From Rhodanobacter thiooxydans LCS2 (GTDB lineage Bacteria > Pseudomonadota > Gammaproteobacteria > Xanthomonadales > Rhodanobacteraceae): a stretch of DNA of 43,793 bases. Positions 34,750-43,525 of the stretch are shown here, piece after piece (the first letter of the stretch is position 1; every line of letters starts with the position of its first letter). The position numbers and the translations under genes were made by a program. The notes beneath the pieces were generated by a model. That model worked only from the letters and a program-made list of their open reading frames with translations. It was not told where the DNA came from and ran no database searches. The stretch is from the NCBI RefSeq assembly GCF_000264375.1, contig NZ_AJXW01000004.1:1-43793 (forward strand), in the 5' to 3' direction.

Positions 34750-36396
34750 TCAGTTTTTCATGATGTTTCGAACTATGGCCTCGGCCACCTTGATGCCATC
34801 CACGGCGGCAGAAAGGATGCCGCCGGCGTAACCGGCGCCTTCGCCGGCGGGATAGAGGCCGCGGATGTTGAGGCTTTGCAGGCTGTCGTCGCGCGTGATC
34901 CGCACCGGCGAGGAGGTGCGCGTCTCGACGCCGGTGAGGATCGCGTCATGCATCGCGTAGCCGCGCAGCTGCCGCTCGAATGCGGGCAGCGCCTCGCGGA
35001 TCGCGGCGATCGCGTAGTCGGGCAGCGCGCTGTCGAGATTGCCGAGAGTCACGCCCGGTTGGTACGAAGGCTGCACGTCGCCGAATTCACGCGAGGCGCG
35101 GCCGGCGAGGAAGTCGCCGACGAGTTGCGCGGGCGCGTTGTAGTTTTCGCCGCCCAGCACATAGGCCTGGCTTTCCAGCGCGCGCTGCAGCGCGATGCCG
35201 GCCAGCGGGCTGCCGCTGGCATCGAACGGCGCGAAGTCGGCGGGCTCGATGCCGACCACCACCGCAGCGTTCGCGTTGCGCTCATTGCGCGAGTACTGGC
35301 TCATGCCGTTGGTGACCACGCGGCCGGGTTCGCTGGTGGCGGCCACCACGGTGCCACCGGGACACATGCAGAAGCTGTAGACCGAACGCCCGCGTCCGCC
35401 CTGAATTCCTTTGCCGTGATGCACCAGCTTGTAGTCGGCCGCGCCGAGGATCGGGTGACCGGCCTGCGGGCCGAAGCGGGCGCGGTCGATCACCGACTGC
35501 GGATGCTCGATGCGGAAGCCGATCGAAAAGGGTTTCGCTTCCAGATGCACGCCGCGTGCATGCAGCATCTCGAACGTGTCGCGCGCGCTGTGGCCGAGCG
35601 CCAGCACCACGTGGTCGGTACGCAGCTGTTCGCCGCTGGGCAGGGTGACGCCGCGCACGCGGCGCTCGCCACTGGCGTTGGTGTCGATCAGCAGATCGTC
35701 CACGCGCTGGCTGAAGCGGATCTCCCCGCCCAGCGACTCGATCGTGGCGCGCATGTTCTCCACCATCGAGACCAGGCGGAAGGTGCCGATGTGCGGCTTG
35801 CTGACGTAGAGGATCTCCTCCGGCGCGCCGGCCTCGACGAATTCGGTGAGTACCTTGCGGCCGTGATGCTGCGGGTCGCGGATCTGGCTGTGCAGCTTGC
35901 CGTCGGAAAACGTGCCGGCGCCGCCCTCGCCGAACTGCACGTTCGATTCCGGGTGCAGCTGGCGCTTGCGCCACAGGTCCCAGGTGTCCCTGGTGCGCTC
36001 GCGCACCTGCTTGCCGCGGTCGAGGATGATCGGGCGCAGACCCATCTGCGCCAGGATCAGTCCCGCGAACAGCCCGCAGGGGCCGAAGCCGATCACCAGC
36101 GGGCGGTGTTCGATCCGCGGCGGCGCCTTGGCCACGAAGTGGTAGCTGGTGTCCGGCGTGGCTTGCACGTGCGCATCGTCGGCAAAGCGCTTGAGCAGCT
36201 CGGCCTCGCGCGGGGTGTCGATGTCCAGCGCGTAGATCAGCACGATTGCGCCGCGCTTGCGGGCGTCGTAGCCGCGGCGGGCGATGGTGTAGCCGGTGAG
36301 TTCAGTGGCGCCGATGTCCAGCCGCCGGAGGATCGCGGCGCTGAGCGCGGCCTCGCCGTGGTCGAGCGGCAGCTTGAGGTCGGACAGTCGCAGCAT
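34750..36396 (-). CDS. FAD-dependent oxidoreductase (COG2509-like)
   Basis: The 548-aa protein has an N-terminal non-Rossmann domain (about 1-95), an FAD-binding motif (PLVIGFGPCGLFAGLILAQMGLRPIILDRG), and diagnostic blocks of the COG2509 family (GGAGTFSDGKLHSQIRD, YSFCMCPGGTVVAATSEPG, NAPAQLVGDFL, GLYPAGEGAGYAGGILSAAVDGIKVAE). These are widespread FAD/NAD(P)-type dehydrogenases without an established substrate. It follows the small unknown gene on the same strand, 163 bp away, and lies upstream of hipBA. It has its own stop 10 bp past the hipBA promoter region. Confidence 0.85.
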   Translation of the reverse strand: MLRLSDLKLPLDHGEAALSAAILRRLDIGATELTGYTIARRGYDARKRGAIVLIYALDIDTPREAELLKRFADDAHVQATPDTSYHFVAKAPPRIEHRPLVIGFGPCGLFAGLILAQMGLRPIILDRGKQVRERTRDTWDLWRKRQLHPESNVQFGEGGAGTFSDGKLHSQIRDPQHHGRKVLTEFVEAGAPEEILYVSKPHIGTFRLVSMVENMRATIESLGGEIRFSQRVDDLLIDTNASGERRVRGVTLPSGEQLRTDHVVLALGHSARDTFEMLHARGVHLEAKPFSIGFRIEHPQSVIDRARFGPQAGHPILGAADYKLVHHGKGIQGGRGRSVYSFCMCPGGTVVAATSEPGRVVTNGMSQYSRNERNANAAVVVGIEPADFAPFDASGSPLAGIALQRALESQAYVLGGENYNAPAQLVGDFLAGRASREFGDVQPSYQPGVTLGNLDSALPDYAIAAIREALPAFERQLRGYAMHDAILTGVETRTSSPVRITRDDSLQSLNIRGLYPAGEGAGYAGGILSAAVDGIKVAEAIVRNIMKN

Positions 36397-36559
36397 GGGA
36401 GCCCGGTGGGGTCGATCGGCGAGGGGCGCTGGCCCGGTGGACTATTGTCGATGCGACGTCGCGTGCCCGACAAGGAGCTCCGGCCTGCGACATCCTGTCT
36501 GCGACCAAGGGCGGTGCCAATGCGGGCGGCGCGGCCCGAAAGTGACCCGTTGGGTCAGT

Positions 36560-36781
36560 TCAGGCCGCCAGCATGGTCAGAATTTGTTCGCCCGTGGCGC
36601 GCGGGTGCAGCAGCAGGTACTGCGGGCGCCGGTTGCGGTCGTGCCGGCGGGCGGCGACGACGCACGGCTCGCCGTCGGCGGCGGTGACGCACAACGGGGC
36701 CGGGCGGCGCCCGTCCCACGGGTGACGCAGCACCAAGCCGTGCTGCGGGCCACCGACGATGATGCACTTGATCTGTTCCAT
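36560..36781 (-). CDS. Small unknown protein
   Basis: The 73-aa product (MEQIKCIIVGGPQHGLVLRHPWDGRRPAPLCVTAADGEPCVVAARRHDRNRRPQYLLLHPRA, then TGEQILTMLAA) starts at an ATG with GGAG eight bases upstream, which supports a real gene. Three beta-rich blocks and no membrane segment or signal peptide are seen. I do not recognise the family. It lies 151 bp downstream of the DUF1993 gene, and that gap holds a CRP/Clp-like site oriented towards it. Confidence 0.65.
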   Translation of the reverse strand: MEQIKCIIVGGPQHGLVLRHPWDGRRPAPLCVTAADGEPCVVAARRHDRNRRPQYLLLHPRATGEQILTMLAA

Positions 36782-36857
36782 GACGTTTGCTCCGGGAAAG
36801 GGGGATGTGGGGGAGTTGCTTCCCCTTCCTGCAGGACACAGGCCATGGGCCGACCGC

Positions 36858-36882
36858 AAAATGTGCTTTGCATCACACTTTT
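36858..36882 (-). promoter_or_regulatory. CRP/Clp-like binding site
   Basis: On the - strand TGTGA-TGCAAA-GCACA (TGTGA-N6-TCACA consensus with one mismatch) is flanked by AAAAG on one side and TTTT on the other, a near-complete match to the CRP/Clp operator. The site centre (36870) is about 89 bp from the ATG of the small unknown gene. Xanthomonad Clp recognises the same sequence. A T-rich or -10-like element after it is not obvious. It overlaps an imperfect inverted repeat (CGCAAAA...TTTTGCG, 36855-36885). Confidence 0.6.
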
Positions 36883-36932
36883 GCGATCTGGTGGCGACGA
36901 CCCTTGCTCCGACTCGCCGCCATGCCACCCTC

Positions 36933-37439
36933 TCAGGCGTTGCCGATGAAGTCGGTCTTGCCGATGTCGGTGCCGGCCTGGCGCAGGATGTCGTAGGCGG
37001 TGGTGCAGTGGAAGAACAGGTTCGGGATGGTGAAGTGCAGCAGGTAGGCCTGGCCTTCGAAGTTCATCTCGCCGTTGCGCATCTTCAGGTGGATCGAGCG
37101 GGTTTCGCTGCCGTCGATCTGCGCCGGCGCGAAGCTCTTGATGTACGCGATCGAGCGCTCGATGCGGTCGTAGGCCTGCTCCAGCGTGGTCTCGTTGTCC
37201 TCGAACCCCTGCGGCTCCACTCCGGCCAGGCGGGCGGCGCCGCGGGTGGCCATGTCGCAGGCGATCTGGATCTGCTTGATCAACGGCAGCATGTCCGGGA
37301 TCAGCCGGGTCTGCAGCAGCACTTCGTCGCTGACGTTCTTCGACTTCGCGTGCTGCTCGCCTTTCTTCAGCACGTGGGCGAGGTTGCCCAGCGCGCGGAC
37401 GAAGACGGGAACGGCGACCTGGTACATGGAAAGTGTCAT
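36933..37439 (-). CDS. DUF1993 family protein
   Basis: The 168-aa protein (MTLSMYQVAVPVFVRALGNLAHVLKKGEQHAKSK) is a four-helix bundle-like DinB/DUF1993 family member with the conserved QTRLIPDMLPLIKQIQIACDMATRG and FFHCTTAYDILRQAGTDIGKTDFIGNA ends. The DinB-like fold suggests a thiol- or metal-linked role, but function is unknown. AAGGAAG lies eight bases upstream. The ATG overlaps the MFS gene stop by 4 nt. Confidence 0.88.
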   Translation of the reverse strand: MTLSMYQVAVPVFVRALGNLAHVLKKGEQHAKSKNVSDEVLLQTRLIPDMLPLIKQIQIACDMATRGAARLAGVEPQGFEDNETTLEQAYDRIERSIAYIKSFAPAQIDGSETRSIHLKMRNGEMNFEGQAYLLHFTIPNLFFHCTTAYDILRQAGTDIGKTDFIGNA

Positions 37440-38800
37440 GGGTGATCTTCCTTTGGTTTGAGGGGGTGTTCGGGTGAAGCGGCGGCAGTCAGCAGCGCCA
37501 GCGGCTCGCCGGGAAGCACGCGGGGAGCGGCTTCGCCGGGCGTCGGCGCCGCAGTCGGCGGCAGCCGGCGGGTGACCCGGGCGGCGATCACCAGGCCAGC
37601 CAGCATCAGCGCGGCCGAAAGCGCGAAGGCTACACCCGGCAGATGGACCGGCGAGGACGGCGCGATCGACAGCGCGAAAATCTGTGCGAACAGGTACGGC
37701 CCGAAGATGCCGGCGAAACTGCCGAGGCTGCCGATCGCGCCCTGCAACCGGCCCTGCTCGGAAGGGTCGACCTGCTGGGTCATGATCGACTGGATCGGCG
37801 GCATCGCCAGCCCCCACAGCGCCAGCAGCGGCACGCCGAGCAGGAACACCCTGCCGGTGTCGGCCGCGCCCATCACCAGGAACGCGCCGACGCCGAACAG
37901 CATGCCGGCCAGCAGCACGCGGCGTTCGCCGAAGCGCGGCGCCAGCCGGCCGGTGAGCAGCGCCTGCACCGCGCCGTCGCAGGCGCCGACCAGCATCAGC
38001 ACGTAGCCGACCGCCTGCGGGCCCCAGTGGTAGCGGTAATCCGCGTACAGCACGAACACCGTCTGCAGCACGTAGTGCGCCAGGTAGACCAGGAACAGCA
38101 CCACCGCCAGGCCGAGCACCTGCGGATGGCTGCGCAGCAGCTTCAGCGAGCCGAACGGGTGTGCGCTGTGCAGTTCGAGGCGGGCCGTGCGGCGCTCCTT
38201 CGGCAGCGACTCGGGCAGGATGAAGCAGCCGTACAGGAAGTTGCACAGCGCCAGCGCGGCCGCCACCCAGAACGGCAGGCGCAGCGCGATGCCGCCGAGG
38301 AAGCCACCCACGCCGGGACCGATGATGAAGCCCAGCCCGAACGCGCTGCCCAGGATGCCGAACGCGGCCGCGCGTTTTTCCTTCGGTGTGATGTCGGCGA
38401 TGTACGCGTTGGCGGTGCTGAAGCTGGCCGCGGTCATGCCGAGCAGGATGCGCGCCAGGAACAGCAGCCACAGCGCGGGCGCCAGCGCCAGCACCACGAA
38501 GTCCACCGCCAGGCCGAGGTTGGAGATCAGGATCACCGGCCGACGGCCGTAACGGTCCGACAGCGCGCCCTGCACCGGCGCAAACACGAACTGCACGATC
38601 GCGAATACCGTGCTGAAGATGCCCACCCACCACGCCGCGTTCGCGATGCCGCCACCGGCCAGCTGTTCCACCAGGTGCGGCAGCACCGGGATGATGATGC
38701 CGTACGCCAGCATGTCCAGCAGCACGGTGACGTAGATGAAGGCCAGCGCGGCCCGGTGGCGTGGTGCGGCGGCGGTCGGCGGCGACGGGTCCATGGGCAT
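37436..38800 (-). CDS. TetA-like MFS transporter
   Basis: The 454-aa protein has about 12 hydrophobic segments and the MFS motif A GALSDRYGRRPVIL in the first cytoplasmic loop, plus LARILLGMTAASFSTANAYIADITPKEKRAAAFG and GPGVGGFLGG, the pattern of TCR/Tet-type drug:proton antiporters. Tetracycline specificity cannot be inferred; the similarity is to the general family. The start at 38800 (MPMDPSPP) lacks a clear Shine-Dalgarno. The upstream 121-bp gap is divergent with the M49-like gene and shows no clear promoter. Confidence 0.85.
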   Translation of the reverse strand: MPMDPSPPTAAAPRHRAALAFIYVTVLLDMLAYGIIIPVLPHLVEQLAGGGIANAAWWVGIFSTVFAIVQFVFAPVQGALSDRYGRRPVILISNLGLAVDFVVLALAPALWLLFLARILLGMTAASFSTANAYIADITPKEKRAAAFGILGSAFGLGFIIGPGVGGFLGGIALRLPFWVAAALALCNFLYGCFILPESLPKERRTARLELHSAHPFGSLKLLRSHPQVLGLAVVLFLVYLAHYVLQTVFVLYADYRYHWGPQAVGYVLMLVGACDGAVQALLTGRLAPRFGERRVLLAGMLFGVGAFLVMGAADTGRVFLLGVPLLALWGLAMPPIQSIMTQQVDPSEQGRLQGAIGSLGSFAGIFGPYLFAQIFALSIAPSSPVHLPGVAFALSAALMLAGLVIAARVTRRLPPTAAPTPGEAAPRVLPGEPLALLTAAASPEHPLKPKEDHP

Positions 38801-38921
38801 GGCGCGGCGATGGGGAGGGCACGATAGCCGAACGGCCGCGGCGCGGCACGTGCACCCCCGTCGCGCATCGCGCGCCGACGCGGCGCGATACCATGGGCAA
38901 ACCCTTCGCCAAGGAATCGCC

Positions 38922-40631
38922 ATGCTCCGACGTCTGCTCCCCGCATGCCTGCTGCTGGCACTGGCCGCCTGTTCCTCCAACCAGGGCGCCACCGCCACGG
39001 CACCGGTGTCGAAGGAGGAACTGGCGCCAGCGCCGGCGGCCAGCGCGCCGGTAGTACCGGCCGGCACCAGCACTGCCGTGCAGAAGCACCTGGCCGACTA
39101 CGCCACGGTGAAGCTCACTGCCGACCTGTCGAAGTTCGACGCGCGGCAGAAGAAGATGATCGCGTTGCTGGTCGAGGCGGCCGACAGCATGAACGCGCTG
39201 TACTGGAAGCAGGCGTGGGGCGACCGCGACGCGCTGCTGCAGAAGATCGCCGACCCGGCCACGCGCGAGTTCGCCGAGATCAACTACGGCCCGTGGAACC
39301 GGCTGGACAACGACAAGCCGTTCGTCGATGGTGTCGGCGCGCGTCCACTCGGCGCGCAGTTCTACCCGGCCGACATGACCAAGGCCGAGTTCGACGCCTC
39401 CCCGCTGAAGGACAAGACCGCGCTGTACACCCTGCTGCGCCGCGACGCGCAGGGGCAGCTGGTCACCGTGCCCTACCACGAGGCGTACAAGGCCGAGCTG
39501 GAGAAGACCGCCGGCTTGCTGCGCCAGGCCGCGAAGCTGGCGAAGGATGCCGGCTTCAGGAAATACCTCATGCTGCGCGCTGACGCACTGCTGAGCGATG
39601 ACTACCAGGCCAGCGACTTCGCCTGGATGGACATGAAGCACAACCCGATCGACCTCGTGATCGGCCCGATCGAGACCTACGAGGACCAGCTGTACGGCTA
39701 CAAGGCCAGCTACGAGTCCTATGTGCTGATCAAGGACCAGGCCTGGAGCGCGAAGTTGGCGCGCTTCGCCAAATACCTGCCCGAGCTGCAGCGCGAGCTG
39801 CCGGTAGCCGACAAGTACAAGGCCGAAAAGCCCGGCGCCGACGCCGACCTCAACGCCTACTTCGCGGTCTACTACGGCGGCGACGCCAACGCCGGCGCCA
39901 AGACCATCGCGATCAACCTGCCCAACGACGAACAGGTGCAGCTGAAGAAGGGCACGCGCCGACTGCAGCTGGAAAACGTGATGCAGGCGAAGTTCGAGCA
40001 GATCATGCTGCCGATCGCCAGGGAGCTGATCGCCGACGACCAGCAGCACAACCTCAGCTTCGACGCGTTCTTCCAGAACACCATGTTCCACGAGGTGGCG
40101 CACGGCCTGGGCATCAAGGAGACACTGGACGGCAAGGGCACCGTGCGCAAGGCGCTGAAGGACCAGGCCTCCAGCTTCGAGGAAGGCAAGGCGGACATCC
40201 TCGGCCTGTACATGGTGACCAAGCTCGCCGACAAGGGCGAGCTGGACAAGGCGAAGCTGATGGACAACTACGTCACCTTCCTCGCCGGCATCCTGCGCTC
40301 GGTGCGCTTCGGCGCGTCCGACGCGCACGCCAAGGCGAACATGGTGCGCTTCAACTTCTTCAAGCAGCAGGGCGCGTTCAGTCGCGATGAGAACACCGGC
40401 CGCTACCGCGTCGACTTCGACAAGATGACCGCGGCGATGAACGCACTGTCGGCGAAACTGCTGACCATCCAGGGCAACGGCGACTACGAAGCCGCGAAAC
40501 AGCTCACCGATCAGATGGGCGCCGTCGACGCCGAACTGGCCGGTGACCTGAAGCGGCTCGACCAGGCGCATATCCCGGTCGATATCCGCTTCGAGCAGGG
40601 TCTGGCCGTGCTGGGCCTGAAGCAGCCGTAG
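38922..40631 (+). CDS. M49-like (DPP III-related) zinc peptidase lipoprotein
   Basis: The 569-aa protein has a lipoprotein signal peptide ending in the lipobox LALAAC (residues 12-17). The remainder resembles bacterial dipeptidyl-peptidase III-like zinc hydrolases, with H390-E391-V-A-H394 and E420-E-G-K-A-D425 (EExxAD). In classical M49 enzymes the first motif is HExxGH; here it is the compact HExxH, a variant. A lipid-anchored periplasmic or outer-membrane peptidase is inferred. AAGGA sits six bases before the ATG. It is a single gene, divergent from the MFS transporter. Confidence 0.82.
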   Translation: MLRRLLPACLLLALAACSSNQGATATAPVSKEELAPAPAASAPVVPAGTSTAVQKHLADYATVKLTADLSKFDARQKKMIALLVEAADSMNALYWKQAWGDRDALLQKIADPATREFAEINYGPWNRLDNDKPFVDGVGARPLGAQFYPADMTKAEFDASPLKDKTALYTLLRRDAQGQLVTVPYHEAYKAELEKTAGLLRQAAKLAKDAGFRKYLMLRADALLSDDYQASDFAWMDMKHNPIDLVIGPIETYEDQLYGYKASYESYVLIKDQAWSAKLARFAKYLPELQRELPVADKYKAEKPGADADLNAYFAVYYGGDANAGAKTIAINLPNDEQVQLKKGTRRLQLENVMQAKFEQIMLPIARELIADDQQHNLSFDAFFQNTMFHEVAHGLGIKETLDGKGTVRKALKDQASSFEEGKADILGLYMVTKLADKGELDKAKLMDNYVTFLAGILRSVRFGASDAHAKANMVRFNFFKQQGAFSRDENTGRYRVDFDKMTAAMNALSAKLLTIQGNGDYEAAKQLTDQMGAVDAELAGDLKRLDQAHIPVDIRFEQGLAVLGLKQP

Positions 40632-40685
40632 TGTGGACGGCCGCGGCGCGCAGGGCGCCATGGCCGCCAGCGTGCGTCCTGGCGT

Positions 40686-42578
40686 TCAGCGCGGCGCGAG
40701 GTCGCGCATCGCGATGCGCAGGCTGCGTCCGTCGGCGAGCTTCAGTGTCAGCATGGTGCCTTCGGCCTGGGCATGGCTGGCCTGACGAAAGCTTTCGCTG
40801 CCGATCGCGCGCACCGGCTGGCCATCGACCGCGACGATTTCGTCGCCCTTGTGCAGGCCTGCTTCGGCCGCGGGGCCACCGGGCACCACCCAGCTCACCG
40901 TGAAGCGGTCGCCGTGCTGCGCGTCGACCTTGGCCGCACGCAACCCGGCAGTGGCGAAGCGGCGCGGCGATGGCTGGCTGCGCGGCAGCAGGGTCATGGT
41001 TTGGCGACGGTAGTCGAAGTGCACGTTGAAGCGCGACAGCAGGTCCTGGCCGATGTTGCCGGCCTCGGTCGGGTTGCCGACGGCACCGGCATCGGCGCGG
41101 GTCAGCTGCGCCAGCGGATCGCCGAGCTCGACCCCACCCAGACGCATCGAGCGTACGTGCGCGATGCGCGAGACAAAGGCCCCGCCCACGCCGCCGGTGG
41201 GCTGCGGGTAGCCCTCGGCGTAGTGCGCGAGCAGACCTTCGCGCTCGACCCATTGCGGAAACAGCAGCAGGAAGCCCGAGTTGCCCGTATCGATGCCGAA
41301 GACGCCGCGCCTGCCGTCCACGCTGGCGTCGACCAGCGGCATGTCGAACGTGAAGCGCAGTGGCAGGGCATTGCCTTTCACCGCGGGCGGCGGCGTGCCG
41401 TGGTCGAACGGTTGCAACACCAGTTGCCCGTGGTCGTAGTCGAAGGTCACCGCGAAGCGCTCGAAGATCTCCAGCCCGAGGATGCCGGCGATCGGTGCCT
41501 GGTCGCCGCGCTCGGCGAAGCCGTAGCCGAAGGGCATCACCAGGAACGGCTGGTCGCGGATATCCGCCGCACCCATCGTCAGTATCGCGACCCGGGTGTA
41601 GGCGAGGCGCATCGAGCCCGGCCCGGAACCGGTACTGACGCCCTTGCCCTGGCTGGCCAGGCCCAGCTGCTTAGCCGTCTCTTCGGTGAGGATGGCGTGC
41701 CCGCCGGTATCCAGGATGAAGGGCATCGGCCGGCTGCCGTTGATGCTGGCCTCCACCAGCACCACGCTGCCCTGGAAATGCATGGGCGTGATCGCGCGGC
41801 TCGCCCCGTTGCGCATGCTGACGTCGCGGACCGTGCCGTCGGGCCGTTCGAGCGCATTGCCCGGCATGGTGGCCAGCGCCTGGTAGCGTTCGATCACGTC
41901 GTCGCTGTCGCTGTCGGTGGCGCCGCCGAGGGTGGCGCCGACGTTGCTGATGCGGAACGGCAGCTGCAGACCCTGCGCGGTCCGGTAATCCGCGTAGCGC
42001 CGGGTCATTACCAGGAACGAACCGGACCACACCGCGCGATCGAGCCGGTGGGTGGCCTTGTCGATCCACAACGTGGCGGGGCGGCCGCCCGGTGGTGTCG
42101 CCTCCACGCGGGCGAAGCGGCGCCCGTTCTCCGTCGCGTCGGGCACGGCGCGGTAGCTGGCGGCGGCCGGCGCGGTGAGCACGCCGAAGCGCTCGACCCA
42201 GCTCTCGGTGATCGCCATCGCCCGGGCTTCGGCGGAATCCAGGGGATGGATCAGTCCCGACCTGTCCTGGTGCCAGCGGCCTTGCGCGTCGAGGCCATCA
42301 GCACGCGGATACATCGGGTTGCGTGCGCGGATGGCGAAGTGGCCGGTGCGCAGGTCGACGGCGGCGTGCACGGGGCCGCTCAGTCCCTCGCCGGTCTCCT
42401 GGCCATCGGCGATCAGCGCGCCGATGGCGTTCCAGCGGGCGCCGCCATGGGCCTGGCGCAACTGCTGCAACAATGCGATGGCGCCGTCGCTGGCCGGAAC
42501 GGCTGGCAAGGCGACCGGCAGCAACAGCCCCGCGAACAGCAACAGACGGATACGCAATGACGATGGCCGGTGCGGCAT
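40686..42578 (-). CDS. Double retropepsin-like aspartyl protease with PDZ domain
   Basis: The 630-aa secreted protein starts at ATG 42578 (GGAG nine bases upstream) with a signal peptide (LRIRLLLFAGLLLPVALPAVPA), an N-terminal region (about 40-230) that may be lipid- or ligand-binding, then two retropepsin-like domains each with an Asp-Thr-Gly (FILDTGG with D290, and FGIDTGNSG with D430), and a C-terminal PDZ domain (about 540-615, ending AEAGLHKGDEIVAVDGQPV). Two DTG sites in one chain could form an intramolecular pseudo-dimer, the pepsin principle. Substrate unknown. Upstream in-frame ATG codons at 42593 and 42605 are alternatives. Confidence 0.83.
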   Translation of the reverse strand: MPHRPSSLRIRLLLFAGLLLPVALPAVPASDGAIALLQQLRQAHGGARWNAIGALIADGQETGEGLSGPVHAAVDLRTGHFAIRARNPMYPRADGLDAQGRWHQDRSGLIHPLDSAEARAMAITESWVERFGVLTAPAAASYRAVPDATENGRRFARVEATPPGGRPATLWIDKATHRLDRAVWSGSFLVMTRRYADYRTAQGLQLPFRISNVGATLGGATDSDSDDVIERYQALATMPGNALERPDGTVRDVSMRNGASRAITPMHFQGSVVLVEASINGSRPMPFILDTGGHAILTEETAKQLGLASQGKGVSTGSGPGSMRLAYTRVAILTMGAADIRDQPFLVMPFGYGFAERGDQAPIAGILGLEIFERFAVTFDYDHGQLVLQPFDHGTPPPAVKGNALPLRFTFDMPLVDASVDGRRGVFGIDTGNSGFLLLFPQWVEREGLLAHYAEGYPQPTGGVGGAFVSRIAHVRSMRLGGVELGDPLAQLTRADAGAVGNPTEAGNIGQDLLSRFNVHFDYRRQTMTLLPRSQPSPRRFATAGLRAAKVDAQHGDRFTVSWVVPGGPAAEAGLHKGDEIVAVDGQPVRAIGSESFRQASHAQAEGTMLTLKLADGRSLRIAMRDLAPR

Positions 42579-42649
42579 GGTCGGAATCTCCATGGGGTAT
42601 CTCATGCTGGCGCGGCGGCACAAAAGCCGTCTAGGACGCGCTTGACCGA

Positions 42650-43456
42650 TCAGGACGCTTTTTGCACGCCCCGGCGGAAATCACGTGGCGTCTGCCCGGT
42701 CATCCGCTTGAACACGCGGGCGAAATGGCTCTGGTCGGCGAAGCCGGCCTCGGCGGCTACCGCGGCGATCGGACGGCTGCCTTCGGCCAGTGCCTTGCGC
42801 GCGATGGCGATGCGCAGCCCGCGCTGGTATTCGCCCACCGAGACCCCCTGGGTTTGCTGAAAGCGCCGCGCCAGATGCGCCGGGTGCACGCCGGCAAGTG
42901 TCGCCAGCTCCTGCAGCGACGGCGACGCGAGCGGATCGTCGTGCAGGCGTTCGAGCACGCGCGGCAGCCAGCCAGGGCGGTTCGGCGCATGACCTTGCCG
43001 GCAGGCGTGGGCGACGAGTTCGAGTACTGCCGCATGCAGGGCCAGCGCCGCGGCGTCGTCGCCGGCGGCCAGCTCCCGTTCGATCCGTTGCCGCAGGTGC
43101 ACCGCATCGGGCAGCTGCAGCAGGCGATGATCGCCGAGCAGGCGCCGCACGCCGGTGTCGGCGGCCAGTTCGGCCGAAAGAAACATGCTCAGGCAGCGCG
43201 CGCCCAAACTGGCGAAACGATTGGCGTGGCGATGGCCCTGCGGATGCACCAGCAACAGGCCGCTGCTGCACTCGGTATCGCCTCCGGCGGCGCGCTGCGT
43301 GTAGCCGCCGGCGGCGACGAGGCAGAGGTAGGGGTCGTCGTGTTCGTGCCAGGGCAGCGCCGAGTCGCCGGCATAATTGGTCACCGACACGCGCAGGCCG
43401 CCGCTCGTGTGCAGCCGTTCGGGCCGGCCGAAGTTGGTGCGTGCCAAGTGTTGCAT
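42650..43456 (-). CDS. AraC-family transcriptional regulator
   Basis: The 268-aa protein has an N-terminal cupin-like effector-binding domain (about 1-100, WHEHDDPYLCLVAAGGYTQ) and a C-terminal AraC/XylS double helix-turn-helix (about 165-265): LQELATLAGVHPAHLARRFQQTQGVSVGEYQ, then PIAAVAAEAGFADQSHFARVFKRMTGQTPRDFRR. The effector is unknown. Targets may be the neighbouring protease or hydrolase genes, which share its strand. Confidence 0.93.
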   Translation of the reverse strand: MQHLARTNFGRPERLHTSGGLRVSVTNYAGDSALPWHEHDDPYLCLVAAGGYTQRAAGGDTECSSGLLLVHPQGHRHANRFASLGARCLSMFLSAELAADTGVRRLLGDHRLLQLPDAVHLRQRIERELAAGDDAAALALHAAVLELVAHACRQGHAPNRPGWLPRVLERLHDDPLASPSLQELATLAGVHPAHLARRFQQTQGVSVGEYQRGLRIAIARKALAEGSRPIAAVAAEAGFADQSHFARVFKRMTGQTPRDFRRGVQKAS

Positions 43457-43525
43457 GGATGCAGTGTACGGCCGTGCATGGCGGACGAATGTGCCAACGG
43501 TAACGGACTCGCCGCGAGCGGGAAC

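Noticed and set aside
37436..38800. Tetracycline resistance determinant
   Set aside because: Only general TetA/TCR family similarity is visible, and such transporters are common chromosomal genes without resistance function.
36933..40661. A 1242-aa open frame spanning the M49-like and MFS genes
   Set aside because: The DUF1993 gene occupies only its end (start at 37439); the rest is antisense or out of frame to genes with clear family motifs.
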